Source of the DNA: PALSA-350 sp963794165
GTDB taxonomy: Bacteria; Acidobacteriota; Terriglobia; Terriglobales; Acidobacteriaceae
Reading direction: 5' to 3'
DNA length: 64,000 bases
Assembly: GCA_963794165.1 (NCBI GenBank)
Contig: CAWCCT010000011.1
Location: forward strand, 62,001-126,000
The translations under genes and the position numbers were made by a program. Shown here piece after piece: positions 19,614 to 27,460 of the stretch. Below the pieces are notes generated by a model, which saw only the letters and a program-made list of their open reading frames with translations, was not told the DNA's origin and did not search any database. The stretch's first letter is position 1. Every line of letters starts with the position of its first letter.

Positions 19614-19638
19614 TCGGTTCGTTTCGTTTTATCGATAC

Positions 19639-20025
19639 TCAGTCGTTGAGCCGCGTGAGTGTGGAAATCCTTGACTGATTTCCAAGGCCTGTGGGGTCGG
19701 TGGTAAACCTGCTTTTCGTTTTCTCGCCATGTGTCTTCCTCTCAGGAGATTCGGCAGCATCCACGACGGCGGCTCGAGCTCGCAGCAACAAGTCGGCCTG
19801 TTGGCGCAGCCTGCTGCAAATATCGATAGAAGCCCGCTCGGGTTGGTTCGGGGGCATGTAGTGGCCGAAGGTCCTAGGGATATAGCCGACATCCCCAGCA
19901 TCGAAGTCCGCCGTACGCGCCTTAGCCCCGTTGAAGAACACGATCATCCTGCCACTCCCCTGGATGTAGTACTGCCACTCATCGGCATTCTGGTGCCAGT
20001 GTAGCTCGCGAAGATCGCCAGGTTT
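19639..20025 (-). pseudogene. Oxalate decarboxylase (cupin) fragment fused to unrelated sequence
   Basis: The minus strand reads GDLRELHWHQNADEWQYYIQ, then GRMIVFFNGAKARTADFDAG and DVGYIPRTFGHY. This is the second-cupin core of bicupin oxalate decarboxylases, including the metal-binding HWHxNADEWQYY segment. Both ends are missing. At about 19857, just after FGHY, the sequence changes to an unrelated basic stretch (SRLRQQADLLLRARAAVVDA, then ESPERKTHGEKTK). Part of that stretch (about 45 bp around 19729-19775) is repeated near 21051-21095. The piece is most likely a junction created by recombination at the island edge and is unlikely to be functional. Confidence 0.65.
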
Positions 20026-20312
20026 TTAAATCACGTGTGTTGATGCGATGGTGGTTGATACCGGGTTCAATCGTCGGCTCTCGAGTAGAGATTGAACGGC
20101 ACACCTTTACCAAATTAGTAGGTATCTAGATGCGCCTCATGAACACGCGGGAACCGCCCTTGCGTGACGAAAGCTGGCCCAGGATCACCTCCCAATGCTA
20201 TTCCGCCCGGTTCAGACAACCAAGGCTCCGCAGGCACAGGAACTCCTGGCTAAGCGCAATCTGATTAGGGAGAGATGGCCATGTCCACTGTTCACAAAAG
20301 GAGCACGAAAGA
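20026..20312. other. Island DNA without a recognised gene
   Basis: Nothing recognisable in this stretch between the oxalate decarboxylase fragment and the primase fragment. Confidence 0.35.
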
Positions 20313-20420
20313 ATCAGAGGACCTGATATCTGTTCGGCGATGTTGAGTGATGGCGGTTGGCTTGGGAACTCAATCCGCGTTCTGGAGTGCAGCGAGCTTG
20401 GTCTCTCCATCAGAATCATT
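20313..20420 (-). pseudogene. Fragment of a second RepB-like primase gene
   Basis: The DNA from 20313 to 20420 aligns base by base, with scattered differences, to about 21780-21890 inside the intact primase gene (shared blocks include GAGTGCAGCGAGCTTGG and GGACCTGATAT). The translation DSDGETKLAALQNAD matches DSNGEAKLAALKNSD of the intact protein. Only this internal segment remains, directly after the stop codon of the mobilisation-type gene. It points to an ancestral duplication or to recombination between two related elements. Confidence 0.7.
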
Positions 20421-20809
20421 CATTTCTCCTGGCTGTGACTGCGCTTCGCGAGCAGTTCCCGCGCCTGCGTAGCTTTGGTCGCTTGGATCTGCCGGAACCG
20501 CACCGCCACCTGTTCTCGCGTCAGTTGGTCGCCGCAGAGAATCGGTTCGAGCGTGTTCATGAGGAGCATCTGCAATCCAACAAGCTCGGTGAAAATGTGC
20601 ACCTCCATATCGCATCTCCGTTCCATGCTTTCGGCCCGTAACAATAGTTCCCGCGCCGATTCACGCAGGTTCTTGCCGGTGACTTCAGCCCGGTTCAAGA
20701 GCGCCCGTTCCTCCGCCTTCGTGAATCGAATGGCAATGCTCTGGGTGCGAGCTTCCCGACCTTTGCCTACGGCCGGACGGCTTTCAATGTGAACGCTGTG
20801 TGTCGCCAT
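20420..20809 (-). CDS. Mobilisation-type DNA-binding protein (MobC-like)
   Basis: A 129-residue protein from the ATG at 20809, chosen for its strong AGAGGAGATGACCGC leader; the frame is open to 20848. The N-terminal half (IAIRFTKAEERALLNRAEVT, then GKNLRESARELLLRA) fits the ribbon-helix-helix region of plasmid mobilisation accessory proteins, in which phrases like FTxxEExxLxxxA are typical. The C-terminal half (TLEPILCGDQLTREQV) is predicted helical. Such proteins bind oriT and assist a relaxase; no relaxase gene is seen here, so this island is not self-sufficient for mobilisation. Other small DNA-binding roles cannot be excluded. It lies downstream of the primase on the same strand. Confidence 0.6.
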   Translation of the reverse strand: MATHSVHIESRPAVGKGREARTQSIAIRFTKAEERALLNRAEVTGKNLRESARELLLRAESMERRCDMEVHIFTELVGLQMLLMNTLEPILCGDQLTREQVAVRFRQIQATKATQARELLAKRSHSQEK

Positions 20810-21203
20810 GCGGTCATCTCCTCTATACGTTTTCAGCCGTGGTTCCAAATGGAATCGGCGAAATTGGCTCTTTGCTTAAGTGCTGGCCGTTCTGCATCTT
20901 TCCAAATGCAACCGTAACGGTTCCAAGCGCAACCCTTTCAGGGGTGGAGTGTCACCTTTCTTCCGGTGCGAAGCACCGTTGGGCCTTTGCGAGTGAACTC
21001 AAGGTGGATCCCACTTTTCCCCCCGCTCCGCGCAGCGAACCCCACCCCGGCATGTGCCTCCCTCTCGGGAAATTCGGCAGCATCCACGGTGGCCGCTTTT
21101 GCGGATAGGGAGATCGGGCAGTACTTGAGCCGCCGGAGGTGCAGATTTGGCGAGTTTGGATGACTTCAAGCAAGGGCATATTGTTCTCCTTCGGGTAGTG
21201 AGA
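20810..21203. other. Spacer between primase and mobilisation-type gene, with a repeated block
   Basis: No gene is called. About 45 bp near 21051-21095 (CATGTGCCTCCCTCTCGGGA, then ATTCGGCAGCATCCACG) are repeated with some changes at 19729-19775. The minus-strand frame around it (VDAAEFPEREAHA) parallels VDAAESPERKTHG in the oxalate-decarboxylase chimera, so both may be pieces of one lost island gene. Confidence 0.45.
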
Positions 21204-22175
21204 TTAGACGGACTTGGTGCGCGCAATCATACGCTGTGCCGTGAGGGCAATCTCACGCGCTCTGGCCAAGCAAATCGAGTTTGGAACCTCAAACCGGCGG
21301 CGTACTTCGAGCATGGTCACTACGTCATCTAGTGTTACGCCTTCCATAAGCCATAAACGTGCCGACGCGACATCTACTGTTCGTTGTGCGTAGTAGAGAG
21401 GAGATGGCTTGTCGGAACGTCGTGAAGCCAGTTCCCTCGTGAGCTTTACGGGATCATTTCCGCCGGCAAGTTCATTCAAAACTCGAGCCCAATCGAGTTC
21501 CGAATTACTCTGCTTGCCTGGATGTTCTCTCGGCGGGATATGAGGCTTAGAAAGCCTCGCGCTCGTAGCCGGAATGTCGAGCCGGAAGTCATCGGCGTTC
21601 GACGTGTTATCGTCGGGATATTGGACTGCAATCGAGTGGGCTGGATCATATTTCAGGTTCAGGAAGCCAGGCACACGCAGAACACGGTTGCAATCGGTAC
21701 AAGCGGGATCGCCTCCAAATGCGAGAGCGAGTAGCTTTAGGGCGGTTTCTTGCCTCGCTATGTCGAAGCCTTCCACACGCCAAAGGACCTGATATTTGTT
21801 GGGCGATGTAGTGATGATCGCGGTCGGCTTCGGAACTCCATCTGAGTTCTTGAGTGCAGCGAGCTTGGCCTCGCCATTTGAATCAATGTCCAGGTACAGA
21901 TGTCGCACCGAAGCGACGCTTTCTTTCGTGCGTTTCCGAGCGGCGGAGCGAAGCGGATTTGCTGCAACATAGATGTTGGCTCCCGCCGCGTTTTCGTGCG
22001 CGAGCCAGCCCAGATAACGAGGCGCTACGGCACGTTCTAGCAGTACGACTCTCTGCATCACCGTGACTGGATTCTCGCGCCGCAGCAATAGCGCGATGAA
22101 CTCGCCTGGCGCAAAGCATTGAGTCAGGAATTTATGCGCCACCTGGATTGATCTGCGGTACTCAAGTTGATTCAT
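21204..22175 (-). CDS. RepB-like DNA primase of a plasmid or integrative element
   Basis: A 323-residue protein; GAGGTGAACC precedes the ATG. It has the layout of RepB-type primases of mobile elements. An N-terminal catalytic fold includes a metal-binding-type segment (HLYLDIDSNGEAKLAAL), followed by PTAIITTSPNKYQVLWRVEG and the family hallmark CTDCNRVLRVPGFLNLKY. A helical C-terminal part (LDDVVTMLEVRRRF) follows. Its role would be priming of element replication. It sits in a minus-strand row with the frameshifted ssb upstream and the mobilisation-type gene downstream, the expected content of an integrative or plasmid-derived replication module. A fragment of a second copy lies at 20313-20420. 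Confidence 0.82.
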   Translation of the reverse strand: MNQLEYRRSIQVAHKFLTQCFAPGEFIALLLRRENPVTVMQRVVLLERAVAPRYLGWLAHENAAGANIYVAANPLRSAARKRTKESVASVRHLYLDIDSNGEAKLAALKNSDGVPKPTAIITTSPNKYQVLWRVEGFDIARQETALKLLALAFGGDPACTDCNRVLRVPGFLNLKYDPAHSIAVQYPDDNTSNADDFRLDIPATSARLSKPHIPPREHPGKQSNSELDWARVLNELAGGNDPVKLTRELASRRSDKPSPLYYAQRTVDVASARLWLMEGVTLDDVVTMLEVRRRFEVPNSICLARAREIALTAQRMIARTKSV

Positions 22176-22298
22176 GGTTCACCTCGCGAGTCGGCTCCAA
22201 AGAGACTCTTTTAGCAGCTCGGTCAAAGCTCATAACAGGTCTCCAGATCGATGGAAGCCAAACCTTTTGGCCGGCTTCCACGAAGGGATTGAAGAGGC

Positions 22299-22678
22299 CT
22301 AAGCGGCCCCTCCCTCCTCACCCTGAACCTGCTCTTCCGGCAGAGACTTCTCTGCGCGATCGAGCTTCAGAATCGTACTGACGCGAATCTCCCAAATGCG
22401 TTGCTCAGTCTCCGTCTTCTTGCTGGTGAATTCCCGGCTGTGCAGCTCGCCTTCCACCTGGACATGCGCATCTTTGGACAGCATCTTGGCAAACTCCGAG
22501 AGCTTCCCGAAGACGACACAACGGTGCCACTCGGTGTGTGATATGTACTGGTTGCTGTTCTTGTCCTTGTACGACGACCTTGTAGCAAGCGAGAACGTGG
22601 TTAAGCTGCGATTGTTGGCGGTGCGAACTTCTGTGTCGCTGCCGAGGAAACGATGAGAGTGACTTTGTTCTGGTACAT
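22299..22678 (-). pseudogene. ssb: Single-stranded DNA-binding protein, frameshifted after codon 9
   Basis: The ATG at 22678 has a good leader (GGAGACACAGTC) and starts MYQNKVTLI, exactly as in SSB proteins of this type. A one-base deletion around 22650-22653 then moves the rest into another frame: FLGSDTEVRTANNRSLTTFS, LATRSSYKDK, HTEWHRCVVFGKLSEFAKML, then VEGELHSREFTSKK. The oligonucleotide-binding fold is otherwise complete and ends in an acidic tail (EEQVQGEEGGAA). If real, the change removes beta-strand 1 from the product. If it is a sequencing indel, the gene is intact. SSB would coat single-stranded DNA during element replication and lies just upstream of the primase. Confidence 0.72.
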
Positions 22679-23789
22679 GACTGTGTCTCCGTTTGTTGAT
22701 TCCCGATCTTGTTCGGGTCACACCGGGCGAAGCCTTGCGAGTGGGGCCGGCTCCCAAGTGCCGAAGCACTGCATTTACGGAGGGTCCGGAGAAATCTTTT
22801 CGGTGTTCTTGCAGAAAAGATTTTGAGGGAAACCGTAACCCGCGGGGCGGTGAAGCCGAAGCAGAAGAGCAAGTTGCCGCAGGGCGCCGGTAATCCCCCG
22901 AAGCAGTGACCGAACAGACGACGGAGCAACACGGCAGACACAACCGAGAGCAAAGTTTTCATCGGCGTCTTGGCGAGAAGTTTGCCCCGAATGTAGCCAA
23001 ATTCGAGAAGTCAAGGACTCTTCAAGGAGAGCCCTCGAACGTTTCCGTTACCCGTCGAAAGAGTCTCACTTACCCGCATCACCATGCGCGGACGTAGTGA
23101 GGGTAAATGCAGCCGGGTTGGCAGGAACATTGAAGACCGCATCGCGTGGGCAAATTCGGTTTAATCCTCCACTGAGGCCTGGTTGGCTCTGAAGGGCGAT
23201 GCTCAGCCGAAGCGAATCAGCGACCAGATCATTGTTCCTCACATTTCCGCGGTAGTCGCGTGCGACTTTAGCGGTCCGCCACTCCGATTCGAGTTCGGCA
23301 TGATGCTTCATGTCGAAAAATTTAGGCGCCCTCACTCTCGTCGTCCAATACTTCCTATCTATCGTGCAATAGCTTTTGTCTATAGGCGGTAGGTCCGGTA
23401 ATCCATCTCCCACTGGATGCAGCTTCCGAACAATTCTTGTGTCGAAAAGAAATGGGCCATTCAACGTGCTTTCTTGCATTCGAAGACTCGTTCCCTCGGC
23501 CGGCGTGCTCGCATGTGTCTACTGGAGGAATCGAAAGAGAAACGGGAGGGCCAAATGGTCGGCTAACAGGGTACTTTCAGGAGCCCTTCTCGCTACATTC
23601 CGCCTTCGCGATAGGTGAGAGGCCGGTCGCGATAGAAAAAAAGTATTGGACAGCATTTGCAGTTCGCTAGAGGCTAGAAGAAGCCCTGTTTCGGCTTCGT
23701 CCAAAGGTGCGGATCACGGATATGCCAAGCGCTAAATCCGCTGAATCGATGGTTCTAAGACCGTGGCTATCTCTAGAAGGAGAGAACTA
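22679..23789. other. About 1.1 kb of island DNA without a recognised gene
   Basis: The longest frame, 23066-23479 (-), has no ribosome binding site or family motif and is not called. The region separates the replication module (minus strand) from the excisionase-like gene. Nothing else is recognised. Confidence 0.4.
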
Positions 23790-24032
23790 ATGACTGATAC
23801 ATTTGAACTCCGAGCAGGTAAGCCGGGGAAAAAATTGGTTCGAGCAGAGGATAAACTGCTTTTGAGTCGCCAGGAGGCTGCGGCACTAATTTCTATCAGC
23901 CAGAGATCTCTCGACTATCTAATTGCTAACAAAGTTCTGATTGTGAGGCGCATTGGATCGAGAGTCTTGATTCCCGCGACGGAGCTTCGTCGATTTGTCC
24001 GTGCGGATCACCCGCAGCGTCTGATCGGCTGA
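23790..24032 (+). CDS. Excisionase-like helix-turn-helix protein
   Basis: An 80-residue protein starting at the ATG at 23790, which follows AGAAGGAGAGAACTA; the frame is open to 23763. After a short tail, residues 28-75 form a MerR-type winged helix (LLLSRQEAAALISISQRSLD, YLIANKVLIVRRIGSRVLIP, then ELRRFV), the layout of the HTH_17 and excisionase families. In integrative elements such proteins direct excision or control integrase expression. The intact tyrosine recombinase lies 1.6 kb to the right on the other strand. A purely transcriptional role is possible. Confidence 0.78.
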   Translation: MTDTFELRAGKPGKKLVRAEDKLLLSRQEAAALISISQRSLDYLIANKVLIVRRIGSRVLIPATELRRFVRADHPQRLIG

Positions 24033-24059
24033 CCGCGCCGGATCGCTTCGAACGGTTCG

Positions 24060-24533
24060 TCATTTCGTCTCAGGCATCTGAAACAGTCGCTTGTCGTACT
24101 TGATCCACCGGCACCACTCGATCTCCACCCCTTTCGCATCTGGGTGAAGAGGATTAAAGAGATAGTTCATGGATTCCGGCGAAGGAACAGAAGGAACTGC
24201 CAACAAGGCAGAATTGCCACCTGCCAGCCAGGAATCGCCTATGGATTTCGTTTGGTTCATATCGTCGCGCCAATTGCTTACGAGACTACTGTGCTCTAAC
24301 GCACCGGTTGCCACGTGCGCGGCGACGGTAATCTTCATGAGTTGGTAGCTGTCTGGAAAGAGCCTCGGATTGGCCTTTAGGTTGGCAAGCACTTCGATCA
24401 AAGCAATGGCAGGATGGTCGGAGAGGTATACGATACGTTTTCCTCGTTTGGCTGTATGCCACCTACCATCTGATTTTTCGCCGCCCATTCCTTGAAGATC
24501 GCAGTGGTTGCTGATACGCCACAGCAACCTCAT
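24060..24533 (-). CDS. RES-domain toxin (predicted NAD+-degrading)
   Basis: A 157-residue protein of the RES family, toxins that cleave or phosphorolyse NAD+ in the cytoplasm. Characteristic segments are an N-terminal LLWRISNHCDLQG with the conserved arginine, GGEKSDGRWHTAKRG, then VYLSDHPAIALIEVLANL with the conserved glutamate, and the C-terminal LFNPLHPDAKG. The length is usual for the family. Its ATG overlaps the stop codon of the upstream antitoxin as ATGA, giving translational coupling, the standard RES/Xre order. It likely stabilises the island after integration. Confidence 0.88.
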   Translation of the reverse strand: MRLLWRISNHCDLQGMGGEKSDGRWHTAKRGKRIVYLSDHPAIALIEVLANLKANPRLFPDSYQLMKITVAAHVATGALEHSSLVSNWRDDMNQTKSIGDSWLAGGNSALLAVPSVPSPESMNYLFNPLHPDAKGVEIEWCRWIKYDKRLFQMPETK

Positions 24534-24946
24534 GAATAAATGCCTTCATCTATTTGCCACAGCAGATTTTCTACCAGGCGTCCACCTGATTCGGTATGGA
24601 GCATGCTTATAGGTGTCCGATCGTTGAGACGTTCATCGACTTGCCGCAACCACGTCAGCGCTTTTTCGTGATTTCCAAAAACCTGATCCGCCAGAACGAT
24701 GATTCGCGCGATGCGTAGCATACGTCCGGTTTCTTCAACGGAGAGTTGTTCTCCGCGCGCTTTTCGGTGTTTCAATGTTCGCGGAGAGATGACGATCTCG
24801 GAAATTTCAGAGAACGTAAGCCCCCTGTCTTTCAAATAGGCGATGCTGTCAGTGGGAAGTCCTTTTTCGGCAATCTCTGCCAGATCGAGCGCAGAACTTG
24901 GAGACACGCCGATGTACTGCTCGAAGGTGAGGTCACTAGTAGCCAT
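24530..24946 (-). CDS. Xre/MbcA/ParS-type antitoxin
   Basis: A 138-residue protein from the ATG at 24946 (leader AGAGGATTTTGCCCG); the frame is open to 25144 but the upstream part looks non-coding and covers the operator. It has an N-terminal DNA-binding part (LTFSEISEIVISPRTLKHRK) and the C-terminal toxin-binding domain (EETGRMLRIARIIVLADQVF, then HEKALTWLRQ and TPISML). These are the signatures of antitoxins paired with RES toxins. It should bind and neutralise the toxin downstream and repress the promoter through the half-sites at 24972-24999. Confidence 0.87.
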   Translation of the reverse strand: MATSDLTFEQYIGVSPSSALDLAEIAEKGLPTDSIAYLKDRGLTFSEISEIVISPRTLKHRKARGEQLSVEETGRMLRIARIIVLADQVFGNHEKALTWLRQVDERLNDRTPISMLHTESGGRLVENLLWQIDEGIYS

Positions 24947-24971
24947 CGGGCAAAATCCTCTGTAGACATTA

Positions 24972-24999
24972 TGCCACACGTTGATATGGCAAAGTGCCA
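24972..24999 (-). promoter_or_regulatory. Operator of the RES/Xre operon
   Basis: Three half-sites lie just upstream of the antitoxin start: TGCCA at 24972-24976, TGGCA at 24987-24991 and TGCCA at 24995-24999. The last two form a perfect inverted repeat with a 3-bp centre, and the outer copies are 23 bp apart, about two helical turns. On the minus strand TTGCCA followed by TAATGT could be the -35 and -10 boxes, so binding would block transcription. Confidence 0.55.
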
Positions 25000-25074
25000 C
25001 ATAGGTGGCCCGCACGCTGCTATTCTCCTCGATGGAACCGAAAGGCCTTTTATCTTTCCACCTAAGTTGTCCAT

Positions 25075-25480
25075 TCACGTGAGATGAAATCTTGCTCCGC
25101 CCTAAATACCGTTCCGGGGTCGGAATCGACGCAGGCCCCAGCAAGAATGTTTATATGCACGAGATCACCGACCCGCTTGCAGCAGAGCTTGGCGCAGATG
25201 CGGCGCACGTCATCATGGCACCAGCTTTCGAGACCCATCGCGCGCGTAGTGCTGAACGACCTGCAGCACTGCACCTGTCGTGACATCCTCACCATAAACT
25301 TTGGCGCCCTTGCGCACGGTGCGAAAGATCTTCCCCTCGGTAATGCCGGCCGCGGTGGTCCACGCGTCGATCGCTGCTTTGACCCAGGCCGGGACGGCAT
25401 CGGTGCGAACTCGGTTTCCGTTGCCGCAACTCTACCTCACTCGGCTGTTGATCAACGGCAGTGCAAATGAGTGAAATCGC
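25075..25480 (-). pseudogene. Tyrosine recombinase remnant (frameshifted)
   Basis: Two frames of the minus strand together read as the C-terminal half of a tyrosine recombinase. The first gives RVRTDAVPAWVKAAIDAWTT, then AGITEGKIFRTVRKGAKVYG and VLQVVQHYAR before a stop. The second continues HDDVRRICAKLCCKRVGDL (the HxLRR box, degraded), then a damaged GHxxxxTTxxY region ending RAEQDF. One frameshift and the loss of the N-terminal half make it inactive. It differs from the intact integrase at 25665 and belongs to another subgroup, evidence of an earlier integration. Confidence 0.68.
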
Positions 25481-25664
25481 CGCCTGGAGGACCAATCCGT
25501 GGAAGATAAGACTCGCAACGCAAATGCCTGCTCGCTAAGCTCGCGTTCAACTGTGGTTCGCATCGCGTCTACGGCTCCAGTCTGTGATCGGCCCGTGACT
25601 GTGTGCGCTAGGCTCGAGGTGGCATCCACTCAAATCTCCCACAAAGCGTGCGAACGCAAAAGCG

Positions 25665-26702
25665 TCAGGCTGCGGCAGGATCCAGCTTCTCGACAGCTGC
25701 TTGATTATGCTCTGGTGCAAGATGCGCATACCTGGTTGTCATCGAAATTGTCTTGTGCCCAGCTAATTCCTGTACCGTTCGAAGGTTGACATCCTTCATC
25801 ACCAGCCGGCTGATAAACGTGTGGCGTAAATCATGCCAGCGAAAGTTCTTGATCTCTGCCTGTTTAAGCGCCAACTCAAACCACTTCCGCGGATTGTTCA
25901 ACTCTTTGCCGTATTTGGACTGGAAGATTCGTCCCTCGTTAGAACCTAGAGCGCGGAGCACTTGGAACGATTGCTGGCAGGTCCGGTTCATCGGAATCTC
26001 ACGCGTGCTTCCGTTCTTCGTCATCGTCAGATGAATTCGTCTCCTGGAAAGCGAAACCTGCGACCATTCCAGACTGAACTGCTCCTGCTTGCGCATCCCG
26101 GTGTTCAAAGCAATATCGAAGGATGGCAAGTGAATCGGAAACCGCCGAGCGATGACTTCGCGAAGGCGGCTCTCCTCTTCTGCGAGCAAATAACGTATTC
26201 GCGCATTATTCTCCGCGCGTTGCTCCACCAGTCGCGCAGGATTGCCAGTCACTCGACCATCGGCAAGAGCAATTTTGTAGGTCTTGCCGAAGACATTCTT
26301 GTACCTGTTCTTGGTAGCAGGCCTCCACGCATGTTTGCCGAGCCATCCATCAATTTCTGAAGGCTTGATCTCATCCGCGATGCGTTCACCAAAGGTTTCG
26401 ACAATCAACGCCATTCTGCTTTTAAAATTTCGGATGTCTTTGCGCTCGTGATTGATGTACCACTCAACCGCCTCCTGAGCGATCACCTTAAACTTGATCC
26501 CTTTGTCCTTCACGTTCGCGGGCATTTTCATGCCACGCAGAATGTCGGCCTTACGAATTGCGTACAGCTTCATGGCGTCGCTTCGACGGCCCACTTTCTC
26601 GCGATGCTCAACGCCTTCGACTTTGTAGCGAATCCACCAAATGCCGGAATTTGGGACTCTCTCAAAGACACCGCGTTCTTTTTTAGGGGCGCGTCTCGGC
26701 AT
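25665..26702 (-). CDS. Tyrosine recombinase / integrase of the island
   Basis: A 345-residue phage-type integrase; GAGGTGATCCC precedes the ATG. Residues 1-60 form an arm-binding-type region (VPNSGIWWIRYKVEGVEHRE) and 65-160 the core-binding SAM-like part. The catalytic domain carries TGMRKQEQFSLEW (first arginine), a lysine hairpin (MTKNGSTREIP), HDLRHTFISRLV (HxxR), GHKTISMTTRYAH (H/W and nucleophile tyrosine). All catalytic residues are present, so it should be active. It lies immediately beside the 3' end of tRNA-Leu, the usual place for an integrase whose attachment site is that tRNA, and is transcribed away from it. Confidence 0.93.
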   Translation of the reverse strand: MPRRAPKKERGVFERVPNSGIWWIRYKVEGVEHREKVGRRSDAMKLYAIRKADILRGMKMPANVKDKGIKFKVIAQEAVEWYINHERKDIRNFKSRMALIVETFGERIADEIKPSEIDGWLGKHAWRPATKNRYKNVFGKTYKIALADGRVTGNPARLVEQRAENNARIRYLLAEEESRLREVIARRFPIHLPSFDIALNTGMRKQEQFSLEWSQVSLSRRRIHLTMTKNGSTREIPMNRTCQQSFQVLRALGSNEGRIFQSKYGKELNNPRKWFELALKQAEIKNFRWHDLRHTFISRLVMKDVNLRTVQELAGHKTISMTTRYAHLAPEHNQAAVEKLDPAAA

Positions 26703-26740
26703 GGGATCACCTCACACGCCGATGGTAGCAAACCAGAAAA

Positions 26741-26763
26741 AAGTGGCACCAAAAGTGGCACCA
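26741..26763. repeat. Two direct repeats between integrase and tRNA (candidate arm sites)
   Basis: AAGTGGCACCA occurs at 26741-26751 and 26753-26763, a 12-bp step, between the integrase start and the tRNA end. Short direct repeats in this position are typical of integrase arm-type binding sites. Operator function is an alternative. Confidence 0.45.
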
Positions 26764-26820
26764 GACAGACTAAAGGCACCGCCAATGTGGCGTTAAAATT
26801 GTATAAGTGATTGATTCTAT

Positions 26821-26907
26821 TGGTGCCCGGAGGGGGACTTGAACCCCCACGGCCTTGCGGCCTGCGGATTTTAAGTCCGCTGCGTCTGCCGATTTCGCCA
26901 TCCGGGC
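26821..26907 (-). tRNA. tRNA-Leu(UAA)
   Basis: The minus strand folds as an 87-nt class II tRNA: acceptor GCCCGGA pairing with TCCGGGC, anticodon stem GCGGA/TCCGC around the loop CTTAAAA (anticodon TAA), a long variable arm (AGGCCGCAAGGCCGT) and the T arm GGGGGTTCAAGTCCCCC. The CCA is encoded. Its 3' end faces the integrase, so it is the probable attB of the island. Confidence 0.95.
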
Positions 26908-26938
26908 ATTGTCGCGTAGGTAGCTGGTGACACAGGAC

Positions 26939-27146
26939 TTAATTCGCTCTCGCCTCCGTCGTGCTCAACAACTCGTGAGGCGTGGTGTGAGCTCTGGTGT
27001 CAGTTGCCCTGCTCCGTGCTGAGCCAGTATCCCACAGACGTTGGACTGCCTCCAACTCATGCTGCGAAGCCAGATGAGCGTATCTCATGGCGACTTGAAC
27101 GGTCTTGTGCCCCGTCAACTCCTGAACGGTGCGGATACCAAAGGCT
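26939..27146 (-). pseudogene. C-terminal remnant of another tyrosine recombinase
   Basis: The minus strand reads LAFGIRTVQELTGHKTVQVA, then MRYAHLASQHELEAVQRL. This is the final part of a tyrosine recombinase with the GHKTxxxxxRYAH box including the nucleophile tyrosine. It is similar to, but clearly distinct from, the intact integrase (VQELAGHKTISMTTRYAH). It starts right after a stop codon and ends at a TAA at 26939, beside the 5' side of the tRNA. It is most likely left from an older integration at the same tRNA. Confidence 0.75.
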
Positions 27147-27342
27147 AACTAGGGTCGTTGTGGTTGCCGTCAGGGATTGCTCCAACGATGCCAGCAAAGA
27201 CGGGGATCAGGGCGATGGTCCCGATTAACGAAAGAATTGGATGAAATGACAATTTTACTGTGACGACTGATATGACCATCAGGATGACCGCAAGCGCCAT
27301 CACTATCTTTGATTTTCGCCGAGACAGACTAAACGCACGCAT
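27145..27342 (-). CDS. Small two-helix membrane protein, unknown
   Basis: A 65-residue protein from the ATG at 27342, preceded by AAAGAGATGG; a GTG two codons earlier is also possible. A basic N-terminus (FSLSRRKSK) is followed by two hydrophobic segments (IVMALAVILMVISVVTV and ILSLIGTIALIPVFAGIVGA) and a short polar tail (IPDGNHNDPS). It ends directly where the recombinase remnant frame begins, so the two are adjacent by rearrangement. No family is recognised, and it may be a chance hydrophobic frame. Confidence 0.42.
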   Translation of the reverse strand: MRAFSLSRRKSKIVMALAVILMVISVVTVKLSFHPILSLIGTIALIPVFAGIVGAIPDGNHNDPS

Positions 27343-27460
27343 AGACACCCATCTCTTTATTCGCCCAACCTGCGCTGCCAGCCAAGCACAGCATCTTCGA
27401 GAGAAATGAAGTTTTCACACTGATAAAATCGGCAAGAACCTGACAGCACATGAATACGGG

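Noticed and set aside
23066..23479. 137-codon minus-strand frame in the island
   Set aside because: No binding site, no recognisable motif and no homology to neighbours; left as unassigned DNA.
25084..25470. 128-codon plus-strand frame
   Set aside because: The opposite strand reads as a degraded tyrosine recombinase, which explains the openness.
26821..26850. Search for a second att copy (tRNA 3' end) at the left of the island
   Set aside because: No stretch matching the tRNA 3' end was found by eye between 18 and 26 kb, so no attL/attR pair is claimed.
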